DNA from: Lysobacteraceae bacterium
GTDB lineage: Bacteria; Pseudomonadota; Gammaproteobacteria; Xanthomonadales; Rhodanobacteraceae
Direction of reading: 5' to 3'
Assembly (NCBI GenBank): GCA_028866435.1
Contig: JAGWIC010000021.1
Coordinates: 1-38,959 of the forward strand
DNA length: 38,959 nt
Part shown: positions 8,465 to 16,923 of the stretch, one piece after another
How positions within the stretch are numbered: the stretch's first letter is position 1
Layout of the letters: each line of letters starts with the position of its first letter
Notes under the pieces: model-generated
Told to the model about the DNA's origin: nothing
The model's database searches: none
The model's input: only the letters and a program-made list of their open reading frames with translations
Program-made: the position numbers and the translations under genes

Positions 8465-9544
8465 TCATTTCACCCGGTTGCGCACGGTAGTGGTGGCCAC
8501 GAACGTGCGCAGGAGCGGCTTCACATCGGTGCCCGCGCGCTGGTCGCTGCTTTGCACATTCAAGGTGACACGTACCGCATCGACAGTGCTCCAATCGGTG
8601 ACCAGGGCGGCTCCGACAAAGCTGGTCGCGGAAGACTGGTGGTACAGGATGCTCATGCCGGAAACGTTGCGCACCATCTCCTGTGCCGTCGCGGTCGGTG
8701 TGCCGCCGATATTGGCCAGGCTCAGCCGATACAGCGACGTACCCTTCGCTCCGCTACTGCTGTCGACGTAGTTGCCGATATACCAGTCGTCAGCGGCCAG
8801 CCTGGCAATCTGCGAATTGGCGCCAAAGCTGTAGGTGTTGCCAACAGCGGTGCAGATAGGGGGATAGCCCAGGCCCTTGGTGCAATTTCCGGAGTGTGAA
8901 CCGCTGCTCTGATCGTGATTGATCTGGACGTTGCTGGAACTGGTACCCGTGATCTGGAAAATGGCGGTGTGATCGGGGTCGCACGCGATCATCACATCCC
9001 CTATGCTCAGATCGGTCGTTATGGCGTTGATCTTGAAGCCGGCGGACGGTTCCGGATCCTTAGCCACCGACAGTCCCGAATCGGCGGCACCGATCAGCTG
9101 GATCGAATCGGTGTTTGCCACCTGGTTGGTCGCACCCGTTCCCACCGTCAGCGCGGGGTCGGTGGCCGTGCTGGTCGCCGTATAGCCGCGTACCGCATTG
9201 CCGAAGTCGGCCCACCAGGATGAGCCTCCGTTGACCGGGGCTGCGAGCAGCACGTTGGACACCCTGCCGTTGTTGGTGCAGCCCGTGAGCCCGGCACCGC
9301 GGATGTCGCGCGCCATCATCTCGAAAGCGATGCGCGACCCGTCCTGCACGTCGCCCAGCGCAACATTGGTGCGATAGGACTGCTGACCTGCCAGAAACAC
9401 GCTGACCACGCCTGAAATCACGATCAGGCCCAGCAGCATGGCGATCATCAATTCGATCAGGGCGAAACCGCTTGCGCCACGCGCCTTGCATCGACACCAG
9501 GCGCCTGATGCTCTCGGTCGCGACATCCTTTTCCCGGTCGTCAT
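8465..9544 (-). CDS. pilW: Type IV minor pilin PilW
   Basis: A 359-aa prepilin. The leader ends CKARGASG (cleavage after Gly26) and the mature helix begins FALIELMIAMLLGLIVISGVVS, with Phe1 and Glu5. The segment SYRTNVALGDVQDGSRIAFEMMARDIRGAG is the typical PilW/GspJ signature, and the size fits PilW. The chosen ATG overlaps the pilV stop as TGATG; a second in-frame ATG at 9526 would give a 20-residue leader. The large C-terminal region (residues about 70-350) is the variable head. It acts with PilV and PilX in initiating pilus assembly at the inner membrane. Confidence 0.9.
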   Translation of the reverse strand: MTTGKRMSRPRASGAWCRCKARGASGFALIELMIAMLLGLIVISGVVSVFLAGQQSYRTNVALGDVQDGSRIAFEMMARDIRGAGLTGCTNNGRVSNVLLAAPVNGGSSWWADFGNAVRGYTATSTATDPALTVGTGATNQVANTDSIQLIGAADSGLSVAKDPEPSAGFKINAITTDLSIGDVMIACDPDHTAIFQITGTSSSNVQINHDQSSGSHSGNCTKGLGYPPICTAVGNTYSFGANSQIARLAADDWYIGNYVDSSSGAKGTSLYRLSLANIGGTPTATAQEMVRNVSGMSILYHQSSATSFVGAALVTDWSTVDAVRVTLNVQSSDQRAGTDVKPLLRTFVATTTVRNRVK

Positions 9545-10140
9545 CACAGCATGCCCTCGGTAACGACCTGCTGGGCATTGCTGCCGCCGACGCCGGAGCG
9601 GCTGTCGTCGAATGTGATGGTTACGGTGCAGTCTCCGGTGTTGCTGCACTTGATGGCACCGGTAGTGCTCGCAGCCGCACCAAGCCGGTTACCCAGTTCC
9701 GCGCACCATTGATTGAGTTGCCAGGTGGCCAGCGTGGTACCCGCCGCCGGGCACGCATTGGCCTTGATCGGGGTCGTGCCGGTGTTGTAGGACCCGGCCC
9801 GGGCATTGGCGATGTCCGCCCGCATGGCGTCCTGGATCGAGTAGCTGGCGATGACCGCCATGCTGCGCGCCATCGCGCTGTTGTTGGTGGACAGCGACAC
9901 CACCTGCAACGCGGCGACGCCCAGAAAACCGATCGACAGCACCAGCACCGCCACCATCACCTCGATGAGGCCGACGCCGGATTGTGTCCTGCGAAGACCG
10001 CAGGATAGGCACTTCGACGGATCGGACACCTCGCCGGCGTACCAGGGAAACCCCGCGGGCACCTGTTCGGCGAGCCCGTGCGCCACCCTGCTCCCGCTCG
10101 TCGATACGCGGGAAACGGCATGAATGAGCATATCGCTCAT
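9544..10140 (-). CDS. pilV: Type IV minor pilin PilV
   Basis: A 198-aa prepilin whose hydrophobic helix begins VGLIEVMVAVLVLSIGFLGVAALQ after RRTQSG; Glu5 is present. This GxxLIEVMVAxxxLxxGxLG pattern, and SMAVIASYSIQDAMRADI after it, are diagnostic for PilV/GspI-type pilins. The ATG overlaps the stop of the upstream gene (ATGA), which supports this start. It gives a 55-residue leader containing two cysteines, far longer than the 6-30 residues usual in the family. No closer in-frame ATG precedes the helix; a GTG at the codon for Val38 is an alternative but has no convincing ribosome-binding site. Confidence 0.87.
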   Translation of the reverse strand: MSDMLIHAVSRVSTSGSRVAHGLAEQVPAGFPWYAGEVSDPSKCLSCGLRRTQSGVGLIEVMVAVLVLSIGFLGVAALQVVSLSTNNSAMARSMAVIASYSIQDAMRADIANARAGSYNTGTTPIKANACPAAGTTLATWQLNQWCAELGNRLGAAASTTGAIKCSNTGDCTVTITFDDSRSGVGGSNAQQVVTEGML

Positions 10141-10805
10141 GGGCACGCTCCTGTCGTGGTGGTGGTGACCAGGATGGAGCCGGCAGTCATGTTGATCAGG
10201 CGATGGTTGTTGGTGCTGATCGAACTGGTGCAGATGTCGGCAACCAGACCGGCATAAGGCGTCGTGGTGCCGGCGGCCTGCGCCAGCCCCTGCCCGCTGT
10301 AGCGCAACGCCTGCATGCTGCCGTTGAGCTTCAGCGGGGCGACGATGCCGACAACGGCAGTCCGCACCTGGTGGGCCGTGGGCGTAGTGCCGCCGATCAG
10401 CACGTACACCGCTCCGGGCTGGGTACTGGTATTGCATGCCGTACCCAGCGTATCGCTCGTATTGCTTGCCGCCGAGTCGCTGCACAGCTGGCTGGCCGCA
10501 TTGCGCTGGATGGCCTCCATCCGCGCGAGATTGATCGCGCCGACCATGTCATTGGCGACCGTGGTGAGCTTGTTGGAGAGGGTCATGGTCTTGAAGCTGG
10601 GCACGGCGATCATGACCAGCACCAGCGCCACCGTCATGGTGATCATCAGCTCGACCAAGGTGAAGCCGCTTCGACGACACCCCGCAGCCACCGCCCCGGA
10701 TCGCGGCATGAGCATGCCAGCGCGACCCGACGACCGATGGCACATACCTTCGGACGCCTGCGCTTCCATCCGCGAAACGCATGGCCGGCACGACAAGACT
10801 TGCAT
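10137..10805 (-). CDS. fimT: FimT/FimU (GspH)-type minor pilin
   Basis: The first gene of the pilus tip operon encodes a GspH-class minor pilin of 222 aa. The cleavage site is RRSG|FTLVELMITMTVALVLVMIAVPSF with Phe1 and Glu5, followed by the GspH-like segment TTVANDMVGAINLARMEAIQRNA. The chosen ATG has a strong GGGGGGA Shine-Dalgarno 5-6 nt upstream; it gives a 47-residue leader. Internal ATGs at 10745, 10715 and 10709 would give leaders of 27, 17 and 15 residues but have weaker or no ribosome-binding sites. FimT and FimU cannot be separated by eye; by operon position it corresponds to fimU of Pseudomonas. FimT homologues can bind DNA during natural transformation, but that role is not shown here. 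Confidence 0.85.
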   Translation of the reverse strand: MQVLSCRPCVSRMEAQASEGMCHRSSGRAGMLMPRSGAVAAGCRRSGFTLVELMITMTVALVLVMIAVPSFKTMTLSNKLTTVANDMVGAINLARMEAIQRNAASQLCSDSAASNTSDTLGTACNTSTQPGAVYVLIGGTTPTAHQVRTAVVGIVAPLKLNGSMQALRYSGQGLAQAAGTTTPYAGLVADICTSSISTNNHRLINMTAGSILVTTTTTGACP

Positions 10806-10833
10806 GGAATTCCCCCCGATATTCCAGAGTCGC

Positions 10834-10902
10834 ACTGTAACCATTTCGTACCCCGCCCACCAGCTTCCAGCCGACAAGCGGTAGCATTTGTCCGACAAGC
10901 GG
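10834..10902 (-). promoter_or_regulatory. Paired direct repeats and -10-like box upstream of the minor pilin operon
   Basis: Read on the minus strand, CCGCTTGTCGG occurs twice (10892-10902 and 10871-10881), perfectly conserved and exactly 21 bp apart, that is two helical turns on the same face. The nearer copy is 66 bp before the first gene. A -10-like TACAGT lies at 10834-10839. The spacing is typical of sites for LytTR-type response regulators, and the core resembles the published AlgR consensus CCGTTCGTC. AlgR activates the equivalent Pseudomonas operon. The repeats are seen directly; the regulator is inferred. The rest of the gap between the first pilin gene and the tRNA terminator (10806-11060) shows no other convincing element. 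Confidence 0.55.
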
Positions 10903-11060
10903 CCCATGCACGCCCACAAAACGTGATCGTGGTCGCCCTTCGCACCGGGGAATGTCCGCCAGGCGATCATGCGGCCCTGGCGACATCAGCCGGATACGGC
11001 TCGCGCAACAGCGGCAGCCATGGCGCCGCAGGACAGGCAGCGGTCCAAAACCGGGGCCCT

Positions 11061-11096
11061 AAAAAGGAAAAGGCCCGACTTCGAGAGTCGGGCCTT
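11061..11096 (-). terminator. Rho-independent terminator of tRNA-Thr
   Basis: AAGGCCCGACT pairs perfectly with AGTCGGGCCTT around a 5-nt loop (11070-11096). On the minus strand the T-rich run TTCCTTTTT follows (11069-11061). It starts 18 bp downstream of the tRNA 3' end. Confidence 0.92.
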
Positions 11097-11114
11097 GCGC
11101 CAAGCGCTTGAATT

Positions 11115-11190
11115 TGGTGCCGGAAATAGGAATCGAACCTACGACCTACGCATTACGAATGCGCCGCTCTACCAACTGAGCTATTCCGGC
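11115..11190 (-). tRNA. tRNA-Thr (anticodon CGT)
   Basis: A full cloverleaf of 76 nt with encoded CCA. The acceptor stem is GCCGGAA/TTCCGGC. The D arm contains GCTCAGTTGGTAGAGC, and the anticodon arm is GCGCA-TTCGTAA-TGCGT with anticodon CGT, which reads ACG (threonine). The T arm contains GGTTCGATTCC. It is a single-gene transcription unit with its own promoter and terminator. No integrated element borders it, although tRNA genes are common integration sites. Confidence 0.97.
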
Positions 11191-11203
11191 TAAAGAGCCG
11201 CGG

Positions 11204-11233
11204 ATTTTACGGTGCCGAAGGCTTTTGGCGCAA
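11204..11233 (-). promoter_or_regulatory. Sigma70-type promoter of tRNA-Thr
   Basis: On the minus strand TTGCGC (11228-11233) and TAAAAT (11204-11209) are separated by 18 bp. The -10 box ends 13 nt before the mature tRNA 5' end, leaving a leader of a few bases. It sits immediately after the ispH stop codon. Confidence 0.6.
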
Positions 11234-11238
11234 GCGCT

Positions 11239-12201
11239 TCAAAGGCTGGCCGAGGTGTTGCTGCCGTCGAGACGAAGCTCCTTGGGCAGGGCGAAGGTGA
11301 TGTTTTCCGGTTCGCCATCGAGTTCGCGCACCGCGCCCGCGCCCCAGGACTGCAGGCGCGCGATCACCTCGCGCACCAGCTTTTCCGGGGCGGAGGCGCC
11401 GGCGGTGAGGCCGATGCGGGTGACGCCGTCGAGCCAGCTGCGTTCGATATGCTCGGCACCGTCGATCAGGAACGAACGGACGCCCTGCTTTTGCGCCAGT
11501 TCCCGCAGGCGATTGGAGTTCGAGCTGTTGACCGAACCCACCACCAGCATCAGGTCGACGGCGTCGGCGAGGCGGCGTACCGCATCCTGCCGGTTCTGGG
11601 TGGCGTAGCAGATATCGTCCTTGCGCGGCCCTTCGATGTCCGGAAACTTGTCGCGCAGGCCCTGGATGATGGCCTTGGTGTCGTCCACCGACAGCGTCGT
11701 CTGCGTCACGTAGGACAACTGCCGCGGAAACCTTGGCCGCAGGCTGTCGACCGACTCCAGCGATTCGACCAGCAGGATCTCGCCGACGTTATCGGCATTC
11801 CACTGCCCCATGGTGCCTTCGACTTCCGGATGGCCGGCGTGGCCGATCAGCACCACGCTGCGACCGATACGGCCGAGTCGAGCCACCTCCATATGCACCT
11901 TGGTGACCAGCGGACAGGTGGCGTCGAACACCTTGAGATGGCGTTGTTCGGCCTCCTCGCGCACCGCCTGCGACACGCCGTGGGCGCTGAAGATCACCGT
12001 GGCGCCGTCGGGCACTTCGTGCAGCTCCTCGACGAACACCGCGCCGTCGGCACGCAGCTTGTCGACCACATAGCGATTGTGCACCACCTCGTGGCGCACG
12101 TAGATCGGCGCCCCGTAGGACTCCAGCGCACGCTCGACGATCGCGATCGCGCGATCGACGCCGGCACAGAACCCGCGGGGGTTGGCGAGCAGGATGTCCA
12201 A
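11239..12201 (-). CDS. ispH: IspH, 4-hydroxy-3-methylbut-2-enyl diphosphate reductase
   Basis: The last enzyme of the MEP isoprenoid pathway; it reduces HMBPP to IPP and DMAPP using a [4Fe-4S] cluster. At 320 aa it is of normal length. The three cluster cysteines are at residues 12 (RGFCAGV), 96 (DATCPLV) and 198 ([11 protein letters not shown]). The substrate-binding residues His41, His74, His124 and Glu126 ([10 protein letters not shown]) match the E. coli positions. The N-terminus [19 protein letters not shown] starts exactly as in the family. It is the last gene of the murJ-ribF-ileS-lspA-ispH block. In E. coli fkpB sits between lspA and ispH; here only a palindromic repeat does. Confidence 0.97.
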   Translation of the reverse strand: MDILLANPRGFCAGVDRAIAIVERALESYGAPIYVRHEVVHNRYVVDKLRADGAVFVEELHEVPDGATVIFSAHGVSQAVREEAEQRHLKVFDATCPLVTKVHMEVARLGRIGRSVVLIGHAGHPEVEGTMGQWNADNVGEILLVESLESVDSLRPRFPRQLSYVTQTTLSVDDTKAIIQGLRDKFPDIEGPRKDDICYATQNRQDAVRRLADAVDLMLVVGSVNSSNSNRLRELAQKQGVRSFLIDGAEHIERSWLDGVTRIGLTAGASAPEKLVREVIARLQSWGAGAVRELDGEPENITFALPKELRLDGSNTSASL

Positions 12202-12223
12202 ACTGACCTCGACTCAGAATCCC

Positions 12224-12300
12224 GTAGGAGCCCGCTTGCGGGCGATGCTTTCTCTTTGCGGCCTGCAGGGCAAGAGCATCGCCCGCGAGCGGGCTCCTAC
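12224..12300. repeat. 77-bp palindromic REP-like element, type B, between lspA and ispH
   Basis: The left arm begins GTAGGAGCCCGCTTGCGGGC and the right arm GCCCGCGAGCGGGCTCCTAC closes the hairpin; the interior also pairs (GATGCTTT with AAGAGCATC, imperfectly). Related copies are at 19088-19157 and 24539-24638. It fills most of the 116-bp gap upstream of ispH. Confidence 0.92.
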
Positions 12301-12317
12301 GCACAGTAGGGCTGCGA

Positions 12318-12818
12318 TTATCGCACGCCGTCACCGGGCTTGCCGGCGAACAGGCCAAACACGATCAGCATCACCGCGCCCACGGTAATGCCGCTGTCGG
12401 CGACGTTGAAGACGGCGAAGCTCCACTGCCGGAAATAGAACTGGATGAAATCGGTCACATACGCGGCATGCAGGCGATCGATCAGGTTGCCCAGGGCGCC
12501 GCCGATGATCAGCGCCAGCGGCATCGCGGTACGCCAGTCGCTTCGTGGCGTGCGCGCCAACCACGTCGCCAGCACCGCGCTGACCAGCACGGCCAGCCCG
12601 ACGAAGAACCAGCGCTGCCAGCCGTCGCTGCCGGCCAGGAAGCTGAAGGCGGCGCCGCTGTTGAAGGTCAGCGTCCAGTTCAGCAGGCCGGGGATCACCG
12701 CATGCGGCAAGCCCGCCGGCTGCAGCGCGTGGACCGCCAGCCACTTGCTGAGCTGGTCCAGCGCGATGACCACGGCGGAAAGCCACAGCCAGCGGGTTGC
12801 ATTGGATTTGGATGTCAT
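12318..12818 (-). CDS. lspA: LspA, prolipoprotein signal peptidase
   Basis: An inner-membrane aspartyl protease (signal peptidase II) that removes signal peptides from diacylglyceryl-modified prolipoproteins. It has 166 aa and four hydrophobic segments. Family motifs are DQLSKW (residues 21-26), FNSGAAFSF (52-60), GGALGNLIDR (106-115), VTDFI with catalytic Asp123, and FNVADSGI with catalytic Asp141. Gene order with ileS upstream matches E. coli and most Proteobacteria. It is separated from ileS by a type A palindrome. Confidence 0.96.
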   Translation of the reverse strand: MTSKSNATRWLWLSAVVIALDQLSKWLAVHALQPAGLPHAVIPGLLNWTLTFNSGAAFSFLAGSDGWQRWFFVGLAVLVSAVLATWLARTPRSDWRTAMPLALIIGGALGNLIDRLHAAYVTDFIQFYFRQWSFAVFNVADSGITVGAVMLIVFGLFAGKPGDGVR

Positions 12819-12872
12819 GGGAGGTGGATTACCCGATGGTTTGCTTGAATGCCGATGGATAATGGATCACCG

Positions 12873-12945
12873 GTAGAAGCGCACCCTGTGCGCGATTGCT
12901 GTGGCTATGCGATGAAGGGCAATCGCGCACAGAGTGCGCTCCTAC
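12873..12945. repeat. 73-bp palindromic REP-like element, type A, between ileS and lspA
   Basis: It has the same outer arms as the copies in recD and before kynU (GTAGAAGCGCACCCTGTGCG; one base differs from the usual GTAGGAGC). The right arm is CGCACAGAGTGCGCTCCTAC. Its length equals the other type A copies. It takes up almost the whole gap between the ileS stop and lspA start, so the polycistronic mRNA would carry a stable hairpin here. Confidence 0.92.
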
Positions 12946-12955
12946 ACGGGCTAGG

Positions 12956-15817
12956 TCAGAACCAGCGGCGGTCCTCGCCCGGACCCTCGACGTTGCCGAC
13001 GCACCGCCCGCACAGTTCGGGATGCTCCGGGTGGCTGCCGACATCGTCGCGGCGATGCCAGCAACGCACGCATTTCGCCGCCTCGTTGACGCTGGCCGAA
13101 ACCCACGCATCGGCGCCTTCGACCTCGGTCAGCACGGCGTTCTCCGGCTGCCCGCCGGCCAGGTCCAGTCGCAGTTCGGAGGTGATGAAGAAGAAGCGCA
13201 GCTCGTCCGCCATTGGCGCATAGCGCTCGACCATGGCCTGGTCGGCATGAATCACCAGCTTCGCTTCCAGCGCCGCGCCGATCTGCTCGGCCTTGCGCAT
13301 GCCTTCGAGCACGCGCGAGGCGCTGTCGCGCATCACCAGCAGGTCGGCCCAGTAGCGGCGCTGCGCGGGCGAACCCTGGGTGGCGGCCAGGCCGTCGTAC
13401 CAGGTCTCGAACAGCACGCTCTCGCCGCGCTGGCCCGGCAGCGCCTGCCAGATCTCCTCGGCGGTGAAGCTCAGCACCGGCGCCAGCCAGCGCGTGAGCG
13501 CCTCGGCGATGCGGTACATCGCGCTCTGCGCGCTGCGGCGGCCGCGACTCTCGGTCGGCATGGTGTAGAGCCGGTCCTTGGTGATATCCAGATACAGGGC
13601 GCCCAGCTCGTTGGTGCAGAAGTTCTGCACCCGCGACACCACTTCGGGAAAATCGTAGCGCTCGTACGCGGCCAGCACCGCCTGCTGCACGTCGTGGGCC
13701 TGCTGCACCGCCCACTGGTCCAGCAGCAGGCTGTCCGCGACCGGCAGCAGGTGTCGCGCCGGATCGAAGCCGTCCAGGTTGCCGAGCAGGAACTTGGCCG
13801 TGTTGCGGATGCGCCGGTAGGTGTCGGACACGCGCTTGAGGATCTCGTCGGAAACGGTCATCTCGTTGCGATAGTCGGCCGAGGCCACCCACAGCCGCAG
13901 CACGTCGGCACCCAGGGTATCCATCACCTTCTGCGGCGCCACCACATTGCCGAGCGACTTGGACATCTTGCGGCCGTTCGCGTCCACCGCGAAGCCGTGG
14001 GTGAGCACTTCGCGGTAGGGCGCACGGGCGAAGATCGCCGACGAGGTCAGCAGCGACGACTGGAACCAGCCGCGATGCTGGTCGGAGCCCTCCAGGTACA
14101 TCACCTTGTAGTGCGCGGCGTGCCCCTGCTGCAACTCGGGTCGCTCGCCGATCACCGCGAAATGCGTCACCCCCGAATCGAACCAGACATCCAGCACGTC
14201 GGTGACTTTTTCGTAATCGCCCGCCTCCCCGCCCAGCAGCTCGGCGGGATCGAGCGAAAACCAGGCATCGACGCCGCCCTGCTCCACTTTCAGCGCGACC
14301 TGCTCCAGCAGCTCGACCGAGTGCGGATGCGGCTCCTGCGTGGCCTTGTGCACGAACAGCGCGATCGGCACGCCCCAGGTGCGTTGGCGCGAGATGCACC
14401 AGTCCGGCCGCCCGGCGATCATGCCGGCGATGCGCTCCTCGCCCCAGCTCGGCACCCAGCGCACGCCCTTGATCGCGGTGAGCGCGGTCTCGCGCAGGTC
14501 CGCCTGCTCCATCGAGATGAACCACTGCGGGGTGGTGCGGTAGATCACCGGCGTCTTGTGCCGCCAGCAGTTGGGGTAGCTGTGCTCGATCCTGGCAAAG
14601 GCCAGCAGCACGCCGCGCTGGCGCAGCACGTCGACGACCGCCTCGTTGGCCTTCCAGATGTGCATGCCAGCGAGCTCGACGCCATCGGCCGACGGCGTGT
14701 CCGGGCGATAGGTACCGCGCGGCTCGACATAGTTGAGCAGGCCGATGCCGTATTCGCGCGATACCAGGAAATCCTCGACGCCATGGTCGGGCGAGGTGTG
14801 CACGGCACCGGTACCGTCGTCGGCCGAGACGTGTTCGCCGAGGATCACCGGCACGTCGCGCGCATAGAACGGATGGCGCAGCATCATGCCCTCCATCGCC
14901 TGCCCCAGCGCATGGCCGAGCACGCTGACGTGCTCCAGGCCATAACGCTGCGTCGCCTTCTCCACCAGCGCACTGGCGATCACCAGCAGCACCCGCCTGC
15001 CCGCGCGCGGCGGACCCTCGACCAGGGCATATTCCAGGTCGGCACCGAGCGACACCGCCTGGCTCTCCGGCAGGGTCCATGGCGTGGTGGTCCAGATCGG
15101 GATGGCCACCAGCGCCCCCTTCGCCTGCACCCCGAACTTCGCCGCCAGCTCGTCGCCATCCAGCGCGTCATAGGCCACGTCGACGGCCGGCGAGACCTTG
15201 TCGCCGTATTCGATCTCGGCTTCGGCCAGCGCCGAGGCACAGTCGAAGCACCAGTACACCGGCTTGGCGCCGCGCACGACATGACCGTTCGAGACGATCC
15301 GCGCCAGCGCACGCAACATGTCGGCCTCGTAGCTGAAATCCATCGTGCGGTACGGCCGCTGCCAGTCGCCGAGCACGCCCAGCCGCTTGAAGTCGCGGCG
15401 CTGCGCATCGACCTGCTCGGCGGCGTACTCGCGGCATTTCTGCCGGAACGCGGCGGCGTCGAGCTTGTCGCCCGGCTTGCCGAATTTCTTCTCGACCGCG
15501 ATCTCGATCGGCAGGCCGTGGCAATCCCAGCCGGGCACGTAGGGCGCGCGCTGGCCGGACAGCAGCTTGGACTTGACCACCATGTCCTTGAGGATCTTGT
15601 TCACCGCATGACCGATATGGATCGAGCCGTTCGCATACGGCGGACCGTCATGCAGCACGAACACGCTGTCGCGATCGGCGGTCATCCGCTGGATCTGCGC
15701 GTAGCGGTCGACCCGCTCCCACTCGGCCAGCCATAGCGGCTCACGCTTCGGCAAATCGCCGCGCATCGGGAATGCCGTCTGCGGCAGGTTGATCGTGCTC
15801 TTGTAGTCCTGGGTCAT
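12956..15817 (-). CDS. ileS: IleS, isoleucyl-tRNA synthetase
   Basis: A class I aminoacyl-tRNA synthetase of 953 aa that charges tRNA-Ile, with an editing domain against valine. Motifs are [11 protein letters not shown] (HIGH at 67-70), [12 protein letters not shown], the CP1 editing domain (about 200-400), [22 protein letters not shown] and KMSKS (617-621). The C-terminal zinc-binding region has CVRCWH and CGRCVG, the bacterial type 1 arrangement. It is of complete, normal length. It is followed by lspA and preceded by ribF, as in E. coli. A long open frame on the opposite strand is a shadow of its codon pattern. Confidence 0.98.
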   Translation of the reverse strand: MTQDYKSTINLPQTAFPMRGDLPKREPLWLAEWERVDRYAQIQRMTADRDSVFVLHDGPPYANGSIHIGHAVNKILKDMVVKSKLLSGQRAPYVPGWDCHGLPIEIAVEKKFGKPGDKLDAAAFRQKCREYAAEQVDAQRRDFKRLGVLGDWQRPYRTMDFSYEADMLRALARIVSNGHVVRGAKPVYWCFDCASALAEAEIEYGDKVSPAVDVAYDALDGDELAAKFGVQAKGALVAIPIWTTTPWTLPESQAVSLGADLEYALVEGPPRAGRRVLLVIASALVEKATQRYGLEHVSVLGHALGQAMEGMMLRHPFYARDVPVILGEHVSADDGTGAVHTSPDHGVEDFLVSREYGIGLLNYVEPRGTYRPDTPSADGVELAGMHIWKANEAVVDVLRQRGVLLAFARIEHSYPNCWRHKTPVIYRTTPQWFISMEQADLRETALTAIKGVRWVPSWGEERIAGMIAGRPDWCISRQRTWGVPIALFVHKATQEPHPHSVELLEQVALKVEQGGVDAWFSLDPAELLGGEAGDYEKVTDVLDVWFDSGVTHFAVIGERPELQQGHAAHYKVMYLEGSDQHRGWFQSSLLTSSAIFARAPYREVLTHGFAVDANGRKMSKSLGNVVAPQKVMDTLGADVLRLWVASADYRNEMTVSDEILKRVSDTYRRIRNTAKFLLGNLDGFDPARHLLPVADSLLLDQWAVQQAHDVQQAVLAAYERYDFPEVVSRVQNFCTNELGALYLDITKDRLYTMPTESRGRRSAQSAMYRIAEALTRWLAPVLSFTAEEIWQALPGQRGESVLFETWYDGLAATQGSPAQRRYWADLLVMRDSASRVLEGMRKAEQIGAALEAKLVIHADQAMVERYAPMADELRFFFITSELRLDLAGGQPENAVLTEVEGADAWVSASVNEAAKCVRCWHRRDDVGSHPEHPELCGRCVGNVEGPGEDRRWF

Positions 15818-15909
15818 TGCCTGAGTGCCATCAATGAAATGTTGCCGTCCGCCGGTGGGCGGACAAAGGATTCAACGGTAAACGATACGGCCATGGACCG
15901 GAATACGTC

Positions 15910-16863
15910 TCACGGCTCGGCCAGTCGCGGATTCATGCCCAGCAGCTCGCGCGCCAGGCGGGAATCCTGCGCCATCTGCGCCTTCAGCGGCTCCAGCCCA
16001 TCGAATTTCTGCTCGTCGCGCAGCTTGGCCACGAACTCGACCCCCATCCGCCGGCCATAGAGATCGCCTTCGAAATCGAACAAATGCACTTCCAGCAGGG
16101 GCTGGCTCACCTGGTTGACGGTCGGGCGCACACCCAGGCTGGCGACACCCGGCCAGCTGCACTCGCTCTCGCCCAAGCCGACGCGAACGGCGAAGATGCC
16201 GCGCAGCGGGCTGACCCGCTGCGGCAGGTGGATGTTGGCGGTGGGGTATCCCAGGGTCCGGCCGAGCTGGTTGCCGTATTCGACCTTGCCCTCGATCACG
16301 AACGGTCGCCCCAGCAGGGGCTCGGCACCGGCAAACTCGCCGGCTGCCAGCAGGGCGCGCACCCGGCTGGCGGAGACCCGCGCACCGTCGATCTGCACCA
16401 CCGGCATCGTGCAGGCGGCAAAACCCGACGACGCGCCCAGGCGCTCCAGCATCGCCACGTCGCCCGCGCGCCGGTGGCCGAAACGGAAATCCGCCCCCAC
16501 CCACACTTCGCGCGCCGCCAATCGCTCGACCAGCACGCGCTGCACGAAGGTCTCCGCCGACATCCCGGTCAACGCCGCATTGAAACGCAACAGCAGGGTA
16601 TGCTCCATTCCCGCCGCCGCAAAGCCTTTCAATTTCTCGCGGATGCTGGACAGCCGCGGCAGCGGCTCGGCCGAGAAAAAAGCCCGCGGCAGCGGCTCGA
16701 AGCTGACCACGACAGGGCTGCAGCCCAACACCTGCGCGCGCTCGCGCACGCGGGCCAGCAAGGCCTGGTGCCCTCGATGCAGCCCGTCAAATGCGCCTAC
16801 CGCGATCACGCTGCCGCGCGGCGCCAGGCACGGGCCCGCGACATCCCTGGAAAGTCTCATCAT
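15910..16863 (-). CDS. ribF: RibF, bifunctional riboflavin kinase/FAD synthetase
   Basis: It converts riboflavin to FMN and FAD. The N-terminal FMN adenylyltransferase domain shows VGAFDGLHRGHQALL (nucleotidyltransferase HxGH-like motif) and VGADFRFGHRRAGD with SRVRALLAAGEF. The C-terminal riboflavin kinase domain shows GKVEYGNQLGRTLGYPTANI and GVEFVAKLRDEQKFDG. The protein is 317 aa from the first of two adjacent ATG codons. No Shine-Dalgarno precedes either ATG. A TATACT box ends 6 bases before the first ATG, so the message may begin at the start codon. It lies between murJ and ileS, as expected. Confidence 0.94.
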   Translation of the reverse strand: MMRLSRDVAGPCLAPRGSVIAVGAFDGLHRGHQALLARVRERAQVLGCSPVVVSFEPLPRAFFSAEPLPRLSSIREKLKGFAAAGMEHTLLLRFNAALTGMSAETFVQRVLVERLAAREVWVGADFRFGHRRAGDVAMLERLGASSGFAACTMPVVQIDGARVSASRVRALLAAGEFAGAEPLLGRPFVIEGKVEYGNQLGRTLGYPTANIHLPQRVSPLRGIFAVRVGLGESECSWPGVASLGVRPTVNQVSQPLLEVHLFDFEGDLYGRRMGVEFVAKLRDEQKFDGLEPLKAQMAQDSRLARELLGMNPRLAEP

Positions 16864-16869
16864 GGCGTG

Positions 16870-16896
16870 AGTATAACGGTCAGGCACTGCCTGCAA
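16870..16896 (-). promoter_or_regulatory. Candidate promoter giving a leaderless ribF message
   Basis: On the minus strand TTGCAG (16891-16896) and TATACT (16870-16875) are separated by 15 bp, slightly short of ideal. The seventh base after the -10 box is the A of the ribF ATG. It would allow ribF-ileS-lspA-ispH to be expressed apart from murJ. Confidence 0.4.
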
Positions 16897-16923
16897 CGCC
16901 CTCGGGCCGGCCACCGCGAGCCG

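Noticed and set aside
11115-11190. tRNA-Thr as an integration site of a mobile element
   Set aside because: No integrase gene, no duplicated tRNA 3' end and only housekeeping genes on both sides.
12896-15736. A 946-codon open frame on the plus strand opposite ileS
   Set aside because: It mirrors the codon pattern of ileS on the other strand, has no recognisable domains and is Arg/His/Gly-rich as expected of a high-GC shadow frame.
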